Below are positions 36,638 through 45,959 of a DNA stretch of 64,000 bases, piece after piece. The notes beneath the pieces are model-generated. The model worked only from the letters and a program-made list of their open reading frames with translations. It did not search any database and was not told the DNA's origin. Each line of letters begins with the position of its first letter. The stretch's first letter is position 1. This stretch comes from Bog-473 sp963770645 (GTDB lineage Bacteria > Actinomycetota > Acidimicrobiia > Acidimicrobiales > RAAP-2): the NCBI GenBank assembly GCA_963770645.1, contig CAVYQL010000004.1, positions 1,240,001 through 1,304,000 of the forward strand, written 5' to 3'. A program made the position numbers and the translations under genes.

Positions 36638-37423
36638 ATGCGTCCATTCCCCATCCGCATCGCCGCGGCCGTCGCTGCCGTGGCCGGCACGAGCCTCGGC
36701 GCCCTCGGCGCATTGGCGGCCGGACCGGCGCCGCTCGCCGGCGCCGCGTCGAACACCCAGAGCGCGCAGGCTGAGTACAACGCGGCGATCAAAGCGGTCG
36801 GGACCAAGGGGGTGCACTTCGTCTCGACGGCGTTGCAGAACGGCGTCAGCCTCACGGTGATCGGTGATACCGGCACCACGTCGGGTGCACAGAAGCTGAC
36901 GGTGCAGAACGGGAAGACCATCGAGCACATGAGCGCCATCGTGGTCGGGTCGACTGGATACGTCTCCGCCAACGCAGCCGCCCTCCACCACGTCATCGGC
37001 CTCACCACGAGCCAGTCGTCGAAGTACGCCAACGAGTGGCTGTCGTTCCCGACGTCCAACAGCTCGCTGGAGGAGCTGGTGAACGGGCTGCTCGACTCGC
37101 AAGTGAGCTCCGAGCTGCAGATCAGCGGTCCGTACACCTTTACCACTGCCACCACCGTGCAGGGCCAGCACGCGCTGGCGGTGCGCGGCTCCGTGGCCAC
37201 CGACAACGGCTCCAAGGTCCCCGTCGTGCTCTACATCCCGGCGACGGGTCCGCCCCTGCCCATCGAGGAGGTCACCAACCCCGGCAAAAGTGGCCACGGC
37301 TCGACTATCCACGGCACCGTGACGTTCACGAACTGGGGCGAGAAGACGACCGACAAGGCGCCGGCCCACGCAGTGTCACTGCTGAAGATCGTGCCGCCCT
37401 CGTCGACCAGCTCGACGAGCTGA
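36638..37423 (+). CDS. Exported LppX/LprG-like protein, paralogue 2
   Basis: 261 residues from ATG 36638 (AGGAGAG upstream), signal RIAAAVAAVAGTSLGALGALAAG. Matches paralogue 1 in layout: an initial YNAAIKAVGTKGVHFVST strand pair, GSTGYVSANAAALHHVIGLTTSQSSKYANEWLSF in parts, and TVTFTNWGEKTTD near the end where paralogue 1 has AYSKWGEIV. The C terminus is Ser-rich. Tandem duplication of an exported carrier-like protein; function unknown. Confidence 0.6.
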   Translation: MRPFPIRIAAAVAAVAGTSLGALGALAAGPAPLAGAASNTQSAQAEYNAAIKAVGTKGVHFVSTALQNGVSLTVIGDTGTTSGAQKLTVQNGKTIEHMSAIVVGSTGYVSANAAALHHVIGLTTSQSSKYANEWLSFPTSNSSLEELVNGLLDSQVSSELQISGPYTFTTATTVQGQHALAVRGSVATDNGSKVPVVLYIPATGPPLPIEEVTNPGKSGHGSTIHGTVTFTNWGEKTTDKAPAHAVSLLKIVPPSSTSSTS

Positions 37424-37444
37424 GCCGGGCGGCGGGCTGATCCC

Positions 37445-37945
37445 GTGTCGCCCCTGCTCGAAGCCGTGCGCGGCGACATCACGGCTGAGTTGGTCGACGC
37501 CGTCGTCAACGCGGCCAATGCAGGTCTGCGCGGTGGCGGTGGCGTCGACGGTGCCATCCATCGGGCGGCCGGCGCGGCGCGACTGCAAGAGGCCTGTCGC
37601 GCCATCGGGGGCTGCGCGGCCGGGCACGCGGTGGTGACGGACGGCTTCGCCCTCCCGGCGCACTTCATCATCCACACCGTGGGCCCAGTATGGCGCGGTG
37701 GCACCGCGGGCGAGCCCGAGATCCTGGCGTCGTGCTACCGGTCCGCGCTCGCCGTGGCGGACGAGGTCGGAGCGCGCTCGGTGGCTTTCCCGGCGATCTC
37801 GACCGGTGTGTACGGCTATCCCTCCGGAGAGGCCGCCGCGATCGCCGTGACAACCGTCGGCGCGGCGGACACCCAGGTATCCCTCGTCCGATTCGTGGCC
37901 TTCGACGAGGCAACACACGCGCACTACGTCGCGCTCTTGACCTGA
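37445..37945 (+). CDS. Macro-domain ADP-ribose-binding protein
   Basis: 166 residues from GTG 37445. AVRGDITAELVDAVVNAANAGLRGGGGVDGAIHRAAG, taken in parts, contains the NAAN loop and the GGGVDGAIH loop of MacroD-type ADP-ribose/O-acetyl-ADP-ribose hydrolases; FPAISTGVYGYPSGEAA is loop 2. A cytoplasmic de-ADP-ribosylating enzyme is likely. It starts 22 bp after the second LppX-like gene, so it may be cotranscribed with it. Confidence 0.9.
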   Translation: MSPLLEAVRGDITAELVDAVVNAANAGLRGGGGVDGAIHRAAGAARLQEACRAIGGCAAGHAVVTDGFALPAHFIIHTVGPVWRGGTAGEPEILASCYRSALAVADEVGARSVAFPAISTGVYGYPSGEAAAIAVTTVGAADTQVSLVRFVAFDEATHAHYVALLT

Positions 37946-38007
37946 TCCCCTCCTGACCTATTCCATCCGCACCGTACGACGTCTCGGTGCCCCCATGCGG
38001 GCGGATC

Positions 38008-40275
38008 TCAGCGTGAGGTCAGGTTGTAGATCGTCACCCCGCCCACCGTCTCGGCGGTGAAGTGCGACTCGACCCACGAGGTGATCTGAGACGCGTCGTC
38101 ACTGGAGCCCCCGCCCCCGCCGCCGAAGCCGCCGAAGCCGCCCCGGCCGCCGAACCCGCCGATGCCGCCCCCGCTGGCGATGAAGTAGTGGATCTTGCCT
38201 TCTGTGACGTACTTCTCGAACTGGGCGAGTGTGGGGGCCGGATCGGTCCCGTTGAAGCCGCCGATCGCCATAATCGGTTCACCGCTGGCCAACTGGTAGC
38301 CGGCCGCGTTGTTCGAGTTCACGGTCGCGGCGGCCCAGGTGTAGCGGCCGGCGTCGGCTTGCAGCAGTTTGGTGAGCGCGGGGTTGGACTGGCTGGCGTT
38401 GAGGAACCCGCCACCACCGCCCGCCCCACCCAGACCGAGGTGGGCGCCACCACCGAAGCGAGGGGTCGTCCCGCTGCCGTTGCTCGTACCGCCCGAGACG
38501 CCGCCGCCGGGGAACCCGCCGGCGAACGCGCCACCACCCGCTCGGGCGCCCGGGAATCCGCCTTGACTCCCGGTTCCGCCGGGGAAGGCGACCCGGCTGC
38601 CCGGGAACCCGCCACCGCGCCGGAACCCGCCGCCGGGGAACCGCCCGGCGAATCCGCCCGGGAACGCCCCGCCGGGACCACCTTGCCCACCCGCCGGCGT
38701 CGGCGTCACCGACGGGATCGCGCCCTCGTGCGGCGTGCCCGCGGTGGCCACGGTCGAGAACGCGGGCGCCGCCAGTGCGGCCCCCAGGCCGAGGATGGCG
38801 ACCACGCCGACGGCCAGCTTGGGGACGGAGCGCAACAAGGGTAGTGCCAAGATGGCGACGACGCCGAGTATGCCGACGACCGCGACGAAGGGCCGCAGCG
38901 CCGGGAACCAATTGGACGTCCGGCCCAGCAACACGTAACTCCAGATGACCGTTGCAGCCAATCCGGCAGCCAAACCACCACGACCGACCCAGGTGGCGCG
39001 TCGCTCCCACAGGCTCATGGTGCCGATGCCCACCAGCGCGCCGAGCGGAGGTGCGAGCGCGACGGTGTAGTAGGGGTGGATGATCCCCTGCGCCATGCTG
39101 ATGACCAGGCCGGTGCAGACCAGCGAGCCGCCCCAGAGCAACAGCCCCGCCCGCTCGCGGTCTGTGCGACGGGCACGGATGGTGACGAGGAGGAGCACAG
39201 CACCCATGACCAGTGCGCCCGGCAGCAGCCACGACATCATGTTCCCGAACGAGTCGTTGAACAGCCGCGTCCACCCCGTCGGGCCCCACATGGACGCGCC
39301 CCCGACGCCTCCGCCCACGCTGCCCGACTCGTTGCCCGTGAGGCGACCGAAGCCGTTGTAGCCGAAGATGAGGTTGAGGATGCTGTTGTTCTGTGAGCCG
39401 CCGACATACGGGCGGTCTGCTGCCGGTGTGAGCGCGACCGCCGCGACCCACCACCCGGCCGCCACCACGACGGAGACGCCCATGAGCACGACCTGCCACA
39501 CCCGGCGCCACCATCCGGTCGGCGCGGCGAGGAGGTAGACGACGGCCATCACCGGGAGGATGAGGAAGGCCTGCATCATCTTGGTGATGAAGCCGAAACC
39601 GACGAGCGCCCCCGCGAGGACGAGCCACTTGGTCTGCGCCTTCTCGAGGCCGCGCATGGTGGCGTAGGTCGCGCCGGTGAGGAGCAGTGCCAGCATCGCG
39701 TCGGGATTGTTGTAGCGGAACATCATGGCGGCCACCGGAGTGAGCGCCACGACCGCGCCGGCCAGGATGGCGGCCTCCGCGCTGAACCAGCGCCGGACGG
39801 CGAGATAGACGAGGCCAACGGTCGCGACGCCTTCGAGGGCCTGGGGCACCAGGATGCTCCACGAGTTGAGCCCGAAGATGCGGGCCGAGATCTCCATCGG
39901 CCACAAGAAGGCGGGCGGCTTGTCAACCGTGATGAAGTTGGACGCGTCGGAGGAGCCGAAGAAGAAGGCCTTCCAGCTCTTGGTGCCCGCCTGCACGGCC
40001 GCCGAATAGAAGGAGTTGGCCCAGCCGCTCGCACCGAGGTCCCACAGGTACAAGACGGCGGTGCCGACGAGGAGGATCAAGAGCGCTGGGCGCACCCAGG
40101 GGGCGTCGCTCTCCTTGCCGCGGAAGAAGCGGACGAAGCGTCCGGGGCGCGGGCCCGGCGGCCAGGTCGGCCCGCTCGGCGCACTGGATTCGCCGACGGG
40201 AGTGGGAGCCGGGTCGAGTTGCACCGGGAGATCGAGGACGCCCACGGAGGCGTCGGCGGGCGTGAGGTCCGTCAT
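38008..40275 (-). CDS. GT39-family membrane glycosyltransferase (YkcB/ArnT-like)
   Basis: 755 residues from ATG 40275, about 11 membrane segments. GASGWANSFYSAAVQAG followed by FFGSSDASNFITVDKPPAFLWPMEISAR in parts gives the GT-C catalytic acidic loop. The C-terminal 200 residues include a long Gly/Phe/Pro-rich stretch (about 38.45-38.70 kb) and then AAATVNSNNAAGYQLASGEPIMAIGGF, a domain typical of the YkcB group. It transfers sugar from a lipid carrier to an extracytoplasmic acceptor. Its start overlaps the end of the GT2/GtrA gene (4 bp), which probably supplies its polyprenyl-linked donor. Confidence 0.87.
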   Translation of the reverse strand: MTDLTPADASVGVLDLPVQLDPAPTPVGESSAPSGPTWPPGPRPGRFVRFFRGKESDAPWVRPALLILLVGTAVLYLWDLGASGWANSFYSAAVQAGTKSWKAFFFGSSDASNFITVDKPPAFLWPMEISARIFGLNSWSILVPQALEGVATVGLVYLAVRRWFSAEAAILAGAVVALTPVAAMMFRYNNPDAMLALLLTGATYATMRGLEKAQTKWLVLAGALVGFGFITKMMQAFLILPVMAVVYLLAAPTGWWRRVWQVVLMGVSVVVAAGWWVAAVALTPAADRPYVGGSQNNSILNLIFGYNGFGRLTGNESGSVGGGVGGASMWGPTGWTRLFNDSFGNMMSWLLPGALVMGAVLLLVTIRARRTDRERAGLLLWGGSLVCTGLVISMAQGIIHPYYTVALAPPLGALVGIGTMSLWERRATWVGRGGLAAGLAATVIWSYVLLGRTSNWFPALRPFVAVVGILGVVAILALPLLRSVPKLAVGVVAILGLGAALAAPAFSTVATAGTPHEGAIPSVTPTPAGGQGGPGGAFPGGFAGRFPGGGFRRGGGFPGSRVAFPGGTGSQGGFPGARAGGGAFAGGFPGGGVSGGTSNGSGTTPRFGGGAHLGLGGAGGGGGFLNASQSNPALTKLLQADAGRYTWAAATVNSNNAAGYQLASGEPIMAIGGFNGTDPAPTLAQFEKYVTEGKIHYFIASGGGIGGFGGRGGFGGFGGGGGGSSDDASQITSWVESHFTAETVGGVTIYNLTSR

Positions 40276-41489
40276 CGTGACTCCTCTGTCGATTCGGGTG
40301 TGAGGGGTGTGCGTGCGCTCGGCCGGAAGATCCAGGCCCGCAGCACGGCGAAGCGGACCACGGCGGCGAAGGCGTTCGCCACCGTGAGCGCGATCACCTC
40401 GGCCAACAGGACTGACGGCGCGAGCCACTGCGCCACCGCCAGGCCGAGCGAGGTGAGACCGACGCTCACCACGAACAGGCCGCCGGCGACTGCAAACAGG
40501 CGCCCCCGGCGTGCTTGGCCGTCGGTCGTGCGCGACAGCTCGCGGTGCACCGCGGTATTGAAGAGGGTGGCGATGGCCATGGCCAGCGCGTTGGCACCGT
40601 AAGGGCCGACGAGGGGACGCCACGCGACGAAGAGGAACAGGTAACCAAGCGTGGAGACGACGCCCACGCCGGCGAAACGCAGGAGCTGGTCCGCGGTGAC
40701 TTCGTTCGATCGAATGCGACGCAGGCCCTTTGGCTTGCTCACGAGGAGGCGCCATACCCCGCGTAGATCGGCCGCTGCGGTGGCCACGATGTCGACGCTC
40801 GAGTCGGGATCGTCGACCCAGTCCACGGGGACCTCTCCGATGCGCAGGCCCAGGCGCTCGGCCGTCACCAGCAACTCGGTGTCGAAGAACCACTCGTTGT
40901 CCTGCACCAGCGGCAGCAGCCGTTCGGCCGCGTCACGACGCAGCGCCTTGAAGCCGCACTGGGCATCGCTGAAGCGGCCGTGGAGCGTGAACTTCAACAA
41001 CAGGTTGTAGGCACGCGAGATCAGCTCGCGCTTCGGGCCGCGCACGACGTGCGCGCCGCGGGCGAGACGCGACCCGATCGCGACGTCGCGGTGCCCGGAG
41101 AGCAGCGGCGCGACGAGAGGCAGCAGCGCCGGCAACGCGGTCGAGAGGTCGACGTCCATGTAGGCGACGACGGGGGCTTGACTCGTCGACCACGCGGCTC
41201 GCAGCGCGAAGCCGCGGCCCTTGCGGGGCAGACGCATGGCGGCAACACCTTTGAGCGAGGCCGCCAGCTGAGCCGCGACCTGTGCTGTGTTATCAGTGCT
41301 CGCGTTGTCGACCACCGTCACGAGGGCGCGGAACGGAAAGGAATCGTCGAGGAACCGCCGCAGTTCTCCCACCCGCTCGGCCAGCTGAGCCGCCTCGTTG
41401 AAGACGGGCACCACGATCTCCACGTCGACCGGGATCTGGCGCGGGTCCACATCGGCCTCGTAGGGAGCCAGGGCGGTCATGGCGCTCAT
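40272..41489 (-). CDS. GT2 polyprenyl-phosphate glycosyltransferase fused to GtrA domain
   Basis: About 405 residues from ATG 41489. The GT-A domain (residues 20-250) has IVVPVFNEAAQLAERV, VVDNASTDNT, AYMDVDLSTALPALLPLV (DxD region) and GRFSDAQCGFKALRRDAAERLL (in parts), as in DPM1/GtrB. The C-terminal four-helix GtrA membrane domain follows (LLRFAGVGVVSTLGYLFLF). It should make polyprenyl-phosphate sugar and help flip it, feeding the overlapping GT39 enzyme. The two-component system upstream is on the same strand. Confidence 0.88.
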   Translation of the reverse strand: MSAMTALAPYEADVDPRQIPVDVEIVVPVFNEAAQLAERVGELRRFLDDSFPFRALVTVVDNASTDNTAQVAAQLAASLKGVAAMRLPRKGRGFALRAAWSTSQAPVVAYMDVDLSTALPALLPLVAPLLSGHRDVAIGSRLARGAHVVRGPKRELISRAYNLLLKFTLHGRFSDAQCGFKALRRDAAERLLPLVQDNEWFFDTELLVTAERLGLRIGEVPVDWVDDPDSSVDIVATAAADLRGVWRLLVSKPKGLRRIRSNEVTADQLLRFAGVGVVSTLGYLFLFVAWRPLVGPYGANALAMAIATLFNTAVHRELSRTTDGQARRGRLFAVAGGLFVVSVGLTSLGLAVAQWLAPSVLLAEVIALTVANAFAAVVRFAVLRAWIFRPSARTPLTPESTEESR

Positions 41490-41582
41490 GCTGGCGGGCG
41501 GGTCTCCGGGCTCCGTGAACCTCGGCTGTGGGCCCGGTGTGAATCGTGCTCGGCGCACTGTTGGCCGTCTCACGAGGAGTTC

Positions 41583-43256
41583 TCAGGCCAGCGGTTGCGG
41601 GGACGGCGGTACGGCACTCACCTGCGCCGGGTTGACCTGCGTGGGATCGGCCGACACGGGGATCACCTGCGCGGGATCAGCCGCCCCAGCCTCCGCCGCC
41701 GCCGCAGCGTCAGCCGTCGGGAGGTCGGCCCGGACCGGATCGACCAGGTGGCTCAGCGGGATGCGGACGCTGACCGCCATGCCCTCGCCCGGTGCCGAGG
41801 TGGCTGTCACCGTGCCACCGTGGGCGGCCACGATGGCCCACACGATGGAAAGACCGAGCCCGCTGCCCCCGCTGGTGCGCGAACGCGCGGGGTCGACCCG
41901 GTAGAAGCGCTCGAAGATGTGGCGCGCCTCTTCTTGAGGCATACCCGGTCCGCTGTCGCGCACCTCGATCTCGGCCTCGCCCCCGATCTGGTCCAGCCGC
42001 ACGGTCGTGGTCGTGCCCTCGGGGGTGTGGGCCCGCACGTTGGCCAGCAGGTTGTCGACGACCTGGCGCAGGCGGTCCTTGTCGCCGGTGACCTCGACGG
42101 GGCGCGCGGCCCAGAACCGCACCGGCCACTCCGGCCCCACTGCGGTCGCCGTGCGGACAGCCTCGGAGGTCAGGGCGACCAACTCGACCGGAGCCCTCTC
42201 CATCGGAACGCCCTCGTCCAGCCGGGCCAGCGTCAGCAGGTCGTTGACCAGTCGGTCCATGCGAGCGGTCTCGGTACGGATACCCGACACGATGCGCGGC
42301 AGGTCGTCGAGGTGCTCGGCCCCGCCGCGCTCGAACAATTCGGCGTAGGCCGACACGGCGGCAATGGGCGTGCGCAACTCGTGCGACGCGTCGGCGACGA
42401 ACTGGCGCAGATGCTGTTCCGACTCCTTGAGACGGGCCTCAGAAGCAAGCCGCGCCGCGAACGCGCTCTGGATCCGCTCGAGCATCACGTTGAGGGCGCG
42501 GGCCAGGCGTCCGACTTCGGTCGACTGCTCGGCACCGGGGACGCGGCGGTCGAGGTTCCCCGCCGCGATCGAGTCCGCCGTCGCCTCGACGTCCTCTAAA
42601 GGCTTCAGTCCCAGGCGCACCAGCCACCAGCCGCCGAGGAGCGCCAGGACCAGCGCGGCAGCGGTCACGGCGAGCTCGGTCAAGAACAGTGTGTGCAGCG
42701 TGCTCTCCTGGTCGGTCAGCGGCTGTGCCAACACGGCGATCACGTTGGTCCCGGGTTCCTTCACGGCTCGCACACGGAAGGTCGGGCCGCCGGAAGCGAT
42801 CGAACCCGTGGTGAAGTAGACCTCCTGGCTGCCGTCGGGCTGGCTCGAAAAGCCGGTGATGGGATCGGGTAGCTGCGGTCGGTACGAAGAGGTCCCGACG
42901 TAGGCCGGGCACTCGAGCCCGCTAAGCACGGTCCCGTTCTGGGTTACGTCGGCGCTGTAGTAGATGCCGAACACGTTCGGACCTCCGCTGCCGCCTCCAA
43001 CGAAGCCTCCACCGATCGCGCCGTTTCCGCCGCTGACGATGGGATTGGCGCCCCGCCCGCCGTCTTGCGGGCTGATGCAGGCCAGCGTCCCGGTGACCAC
43101 GTTGACGGGGACCCCGGGACGGCGCTGGGCCAACTGCTGATCGACCTGGTTGTACAGCGAGCTGCGCAGCGCGGAATAGGTGGCGAAGTCCGCCACGACG
43201 AGCGCGACGATTGCGATCGCACCGACCGCGAGCAGGAGTCGCAGCCGCAGCGACAC
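41583..43256 (-). CDS. OmpR-partner sensor histidine kinase
   Basis: 557 residues. An N-terminal TM segment, an extracytoplasmic domain with a Gly-rich stretch (GGNGAIGGGFVGGGSGGP), a second TM near 195-215, and HAMP (LKPLEDVEATADSIAAGNL). HisKA is DASHELRTPIAAVSAYAEL, and HATPase has DNLLANVRAHTP (N box), VRDSGPGMPQEE (G1) and GGSGLGLSIVWAIV (G2). The C terminus carries an imperfect DPAQV/DPTQV repeat. It follows the response regulator with no gap. Confidence 0.92.
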   Translation of the reverse strand: MSLRLRLLLAVGAIAIVALVVADFATYSALRSSLYNQVDQQLAQRRPGVPVNVVTGTLACISPQDGGRGANPIVSGGNGAIGGGFVGGGSGGPNVFGIYYSADVTQNGTVLSGLECPAYVGTSSYRPQLPDPITGFSSQPDGSQEVYFTTGSIASGGPTFRVRAVKEPGTNVIAVLAQPLTDQESTLHTLFLTELAVTAAALVLALLGGWWLVRLGLKPLEDVEATADSIAAGNLDRRVPGAEQSTEVGRLARALNVMLERIQSAFAARLASEARLKESEQHLRQFVADASHELRTPIAAVSAYAELFERGGAEHLDDLPRIVSGIRTETARMDRLVNDLLTLARLDEGVPMERAPVELVALTSEAVRTATAVGPEWPVRFWAARPVEVTGDKDRLRQVVDNLLANVRAHTPEGTTTTVRLDQIGGEAEIEVRDSGPGMPQEEARHIFERFYRVDPARSRTSGGSGLGLSIVWAIVAAHGGTVTATSAPGEGMAVSVRIPLSHLVDPVRADLPTADAAAAAEAGAADPAQVIPVSADPTQVNPAQVSAVPPSPQPLA

Positions 43257-43940
43257 TCAGGCAGCTCCGTTGGCGGACTCCGGCTCGCGCAGCGTGTAGC
43301 CAACGAGCCGGATGGTGTGGATCAGCGGCGGGCCGTACTTCTCGAGCTTCTTGCGCAGGTAGCTGACATAGGTCTCGACGACGTTGCCGTCACCGCCGAA
43401 GTCGTAGTGCCACACGTGATCGAGGATCTGAGCCTTCGAGAGCACGTGGCGCGGGTTGAGCATGAAGTAACGCAGCAGGTTGAACTCGGTCGCCGTCAGG
43501 TTGATGGTGTTCCCGGCGCGATGCACCTCGTGGGCGCTTTCGTCGAGCTCGACGTCCGAGAAGCGCAGCACACCATCGTCCTCGGGCTCGTAGCCCGTGC
43601 GGCGCAGGATGGCGTGCACTCGGGCGATGACCTCGGCCAGGGCGAAGGGCTTGGTCACGTAGTCGTCACCGCCCACCGTCAGGCCGGCCAACTTGTCTTG
43701 GAGCGTGTCGCGCGCGGTGAGGAAGAGGACGGGGACCCGCACGCCGTCCACGCGCAGGCGCCGTGTCACCTCGAGGCCGTCGAGGTCGGGCAGCATCACG
43801 TCGAGGATCACAAGATCGGGCGGATCCTCTTGGGCCTGGGCCAGAGCCTTGCGCCCGGTCATCGCCTCGTCGACGACGAAACCCTCGTAGCGCAGCGACG
43901 TCGCCACCGCATCGACGATGGACGGCTCGTCGTCAACCAC
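43257..43940 (-). CDS. OmpR/PhoB-family response regulator
   Basis: 227 residues. Receiver: VDDEPSIVDAVATSL, LVILDVMLPDLDGLEV (phospho-Asp), VLFLTARDTLQDKL and VTKPFALAEVIARV (Lys). The winged-helix DNA-binding domain ends IHTIRLVGYTLREPE. The only start codon in frame is GTG 43940, just before the first Asp pair, with an in-frame stop 13 codons upstream, so the N terminus is short by about two residues relative to the family. Operon with the kinase. Confidence 0.9.
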   Translation of the reverse strand: MVDDEPSIVDAVATSLRYEGFVVDEAMTGRKALAQAQEDPPDLVILDVMLPDLDGLEVTRRLRVDGVRVPVLFLTARDTLQDKLAGLTVGGDDYVTKPFALAEVIARVHAILRRTGYEPEDDGVLRFSDVELDESAHEVHRAGNTINLTATEFNLLRYFMLNPRHVLSKAQILDHVWHYDFGGDGNVVETYVSYLRKKLEKYGPPLIHTIRLVGYTLREPESANGAA

Positions 43941-44081
43941 CAGGACAGCGTGGTCCGTTGTCGATCTTCACTTGTCCTTACCTCCCTGCCCTCAGAGTCG
44001 CACCCACGAATACCGATCCAGTGTGACCTGGCTGTGGGCCGCCTGTGAGCGCGGGCGCCCGGCGGGACCTCGGGCGAGGTG

Positions 44082-45356
44082 TCAGGCAGGAAGAGCGTCG
44101 AGCGCGCGTCTGAGCAGGTCAAGGGACGTGATGGCCCCGTACTGGCGCACACGCTCGCGGTCTCCGGGGACCCGCAACTCGCGGGTCAAAGTAGGTTGTC
44201 CCGGCAGGTAGAGACCGACGAAGAGCGTGCCCGGAGCCACACCTTCTTGGTCGTCGGGCCCCGCCACCCCGGTAATGCCGAGCCCGACATCGGCGCCGGT
44301 CACCCGGGCGGCACCCTCGGCCATCGCCGCCGCGGCCGCCTCGGTGACGACCGGCCCGGCGGGCACCCCGAGCACGTCGAACTTGACCTGCGAGTCATAG
44401 GCGACCACTCCGCCGCGAAACCACTTCGATGCGCCCGGCACGTTGACCAGACGCGACGCGATGAGGCCGCCTGTGAGTGACTCGGCGACGCCGAAGCTGA
44501 GGCCACGGGCGATGAGGCGGGCGGCCACCGCGACCTCCATCGACTCGTCGTCGACACCGAAGACGATGTCACCGAGGCGCTCCGTGATGGCGCGTCGGAC
44601 CTCGCCTTCCTCCTTGTCGAGCAGCGCGGTGACGTCGCTCAGCGTGCGGGCGCGCGCCGTGATGCGCACTTTGATGCCCTCAATGCCCGATGCGAGGAAG
44701 GCGAGTGTCACGTCACCACTTGCGTCGAGGGCGTCGAGCGCATCGATTCGATCTTGGAGGGACTCGGCGAGGGCCGACTCGCTGGCTCCCCACGTACGTA
44801 GCACGCGGCTGGTGATCACGCCCTCCTCGCCGGCCTCGGCCGTCCGGGCCCGCAGGTCGGGCAGAATGCCGCGCTCGAACATGTCCATCATTTCGTAGGG
44901 GACGCCCGGTACCGCGTAGACGACCTTGTTCCCGACCGGGCAGATGAGGCCGGGCGCGGTGCCACCGGCTTGAGGGATCAGGTTGGCACCGAGTGGGACG
45001 TCGGCCTGGCGCGCGTTGTTCTCGGACATCTCGCGTCCGCGCTCCCTGAAGAACGCAGCGATGTAGTCCACGATTGTCTGGTCCCGCACGAGCGGGACAT
45101 TCAGAACCTCGGCGATGGCCTCGCGTGTGATGTCGTCCTGAGTCGGCCCGAGCCCGCCGCACATGATCACGCCGTCGCTGCGCGCCAGCGCGGTGCGCAG
45201 CGCCAGCGTGATGCGCTCGTGGTTGTCCCCCACCGCCTGATGGAAGTGCGACGCCACGCCGTTGGCGGCCAGGTGCTCGCCGAGCCAGGCGGAGTTGGTG
45301 TCCGCGATCTGGCCGAGCAGGAGCTCTGTGCCTACCGCCACGATCTCGATTCTCAC
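44082..45356 (-). CDS. cinA: CinA, competence/damage-inducible protein (NMN deamidase)
   Basis: 424 residues, the usual full length. The N-terminal MoCF-like domain has VAVGTELLLGQIADTNSAWLG and IMCGGLGPTQDDITREA; the C-terminal PncC domain has SFGVAESLTGGLIASRLVNV and FRGGVVAYDSQVKFDVLGV. It hydrolyses NMN and possibly ADP-ribose. Gene order rimO-pgsA-cinA is the common actinobacterial order that normally leads to recA; here recA is displaced. It begins 10 bp after the pgsA stop. Confidence 0.93.
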   Translation of the reverse strand: MRIEIVAVGTELLLGQIADTNSAWLGEHLAANGVASHFHQAVGDNHERITLALRTALARSDGVIMCGGLGPTQDDITREAIAEVLNVPLVRDQTIVDYIAAFFRERGREMSENNARQADVPLGANLIPQAGGTAPGLICPVGNKVVYAVPGVPYEMMDMFERGILPDLRARTAEAGEEGVITSRVLRTWGASESALAESLQDRIDALDALDASGDVTLAFLASGIEGIKVRITARARTLSDVTALLDKEEGEVRRAITERLGDIVFGVDDESMEVAVAARLIARGLSFGVAESLTGGLIASRLVNVPGASKWFRGGVVAYDSQVKFDVLGVPAGPVVTEAAAAAMAEGAARVTGADVGLGITGVAGPDDQEGVAPGTLFVGLYLPGQPTLTRELRVPGDRERVRQYGAITSLDLLRRALDALPA

Positions 45357-45365
45357 GGGGTGACC

Positions 45366-45959
45366 TTAGGTGGCGGAGGGTATGTGCAGCGCCCGGCGTC
45401 CGTCGAGCAGGTACTCGGCACCGGTGTAGAGCGTCAGCGCGCAGGCGAACCAGACCATGGCGATCTGCAGGTCGTGCTGGTCGGCCAAGGGCGGGATGAT
45501 GCAGACGCCGATGGCCAAGTCCTGCACGAGCGTCTTGAGCTTGGCCGTCTTGCGCGCCGGGATCGACACACCGCGTCGGCCCACCCACGAGCGGTAGAGC
45601 TGCATGCCGATCTCGCGGGCGGTGATCAACGCCACGGGCAACCAAGGTAGGTGGCCCTGGACGGCCAGCGTGATCAGCGCGCCGAGGACGACGGCCTTGT
45701 CGGCCAGCGGGTCGAGAAAGGCGCCTGAGCGGGTGGTGCCGTGGCGGCGTGCCATGTAGCCGTCGAGGCCGTCACTGGCGGCGAGGATGAACCCGGCGAC
45801 GACGTTGATCCACGACGCGCCCCACGCCACCAGCATGAGGACGTAGACCGGCGCCGCGAGCAGCCGGGCCACGGTGACGGCGTTGGCCGGGGTAACCAGC
45901 GCACTGGGCCCGAAGGTGAAGCCGGGGTGGGCTGGGTGTTCGTGTGTGGCGTCGCTCAC
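45366..45959 (-). CDS. pgsA: CDP-diacylglycerol-glycerol-3-phosphate 3-phosphatidyltransferase
   Basis: 197 residues from GTG 45959, overlapping the rimO stop by 4 bp (GTGA). CDP-alcohol phosphatidyltransferase motif DGLDGYMARRHGTTRSGAFLDPLADK in parts, with the D-x2-DG-x2-AR-x8-G-x3-D-x3-D spacing. Four or five membrane segments. It makes phosphatidylglycerol phosphate or a related phospholipid at the inner membrane. Middle gene of rimO-pgsA-cinA. Confidence 0.9.
   Translation of the reverse strand: MSDATHEHPAHPGFTFGPSALVTPANAVTVARLLAAPVYVLMLVAWGASWINVVAGFILAASDGLDGYMARRHGTTRSGAFLDPLADKAVVLGALITLAVQGHLPWLPVALITAREIGMQLYRSWVGRRGVSIPARKTAKLKTLVQDLAIGVCIIPPLADQHDLQIAMVWFACALTLYTGAEYLLDGRRALHIPSAT

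Noticed and set aside
38450..38700. GC-rich low-complexity stretch that might be a repeat element
   Set aside because: It encodes the Gly-rich linker known from this GT39 subgroup.
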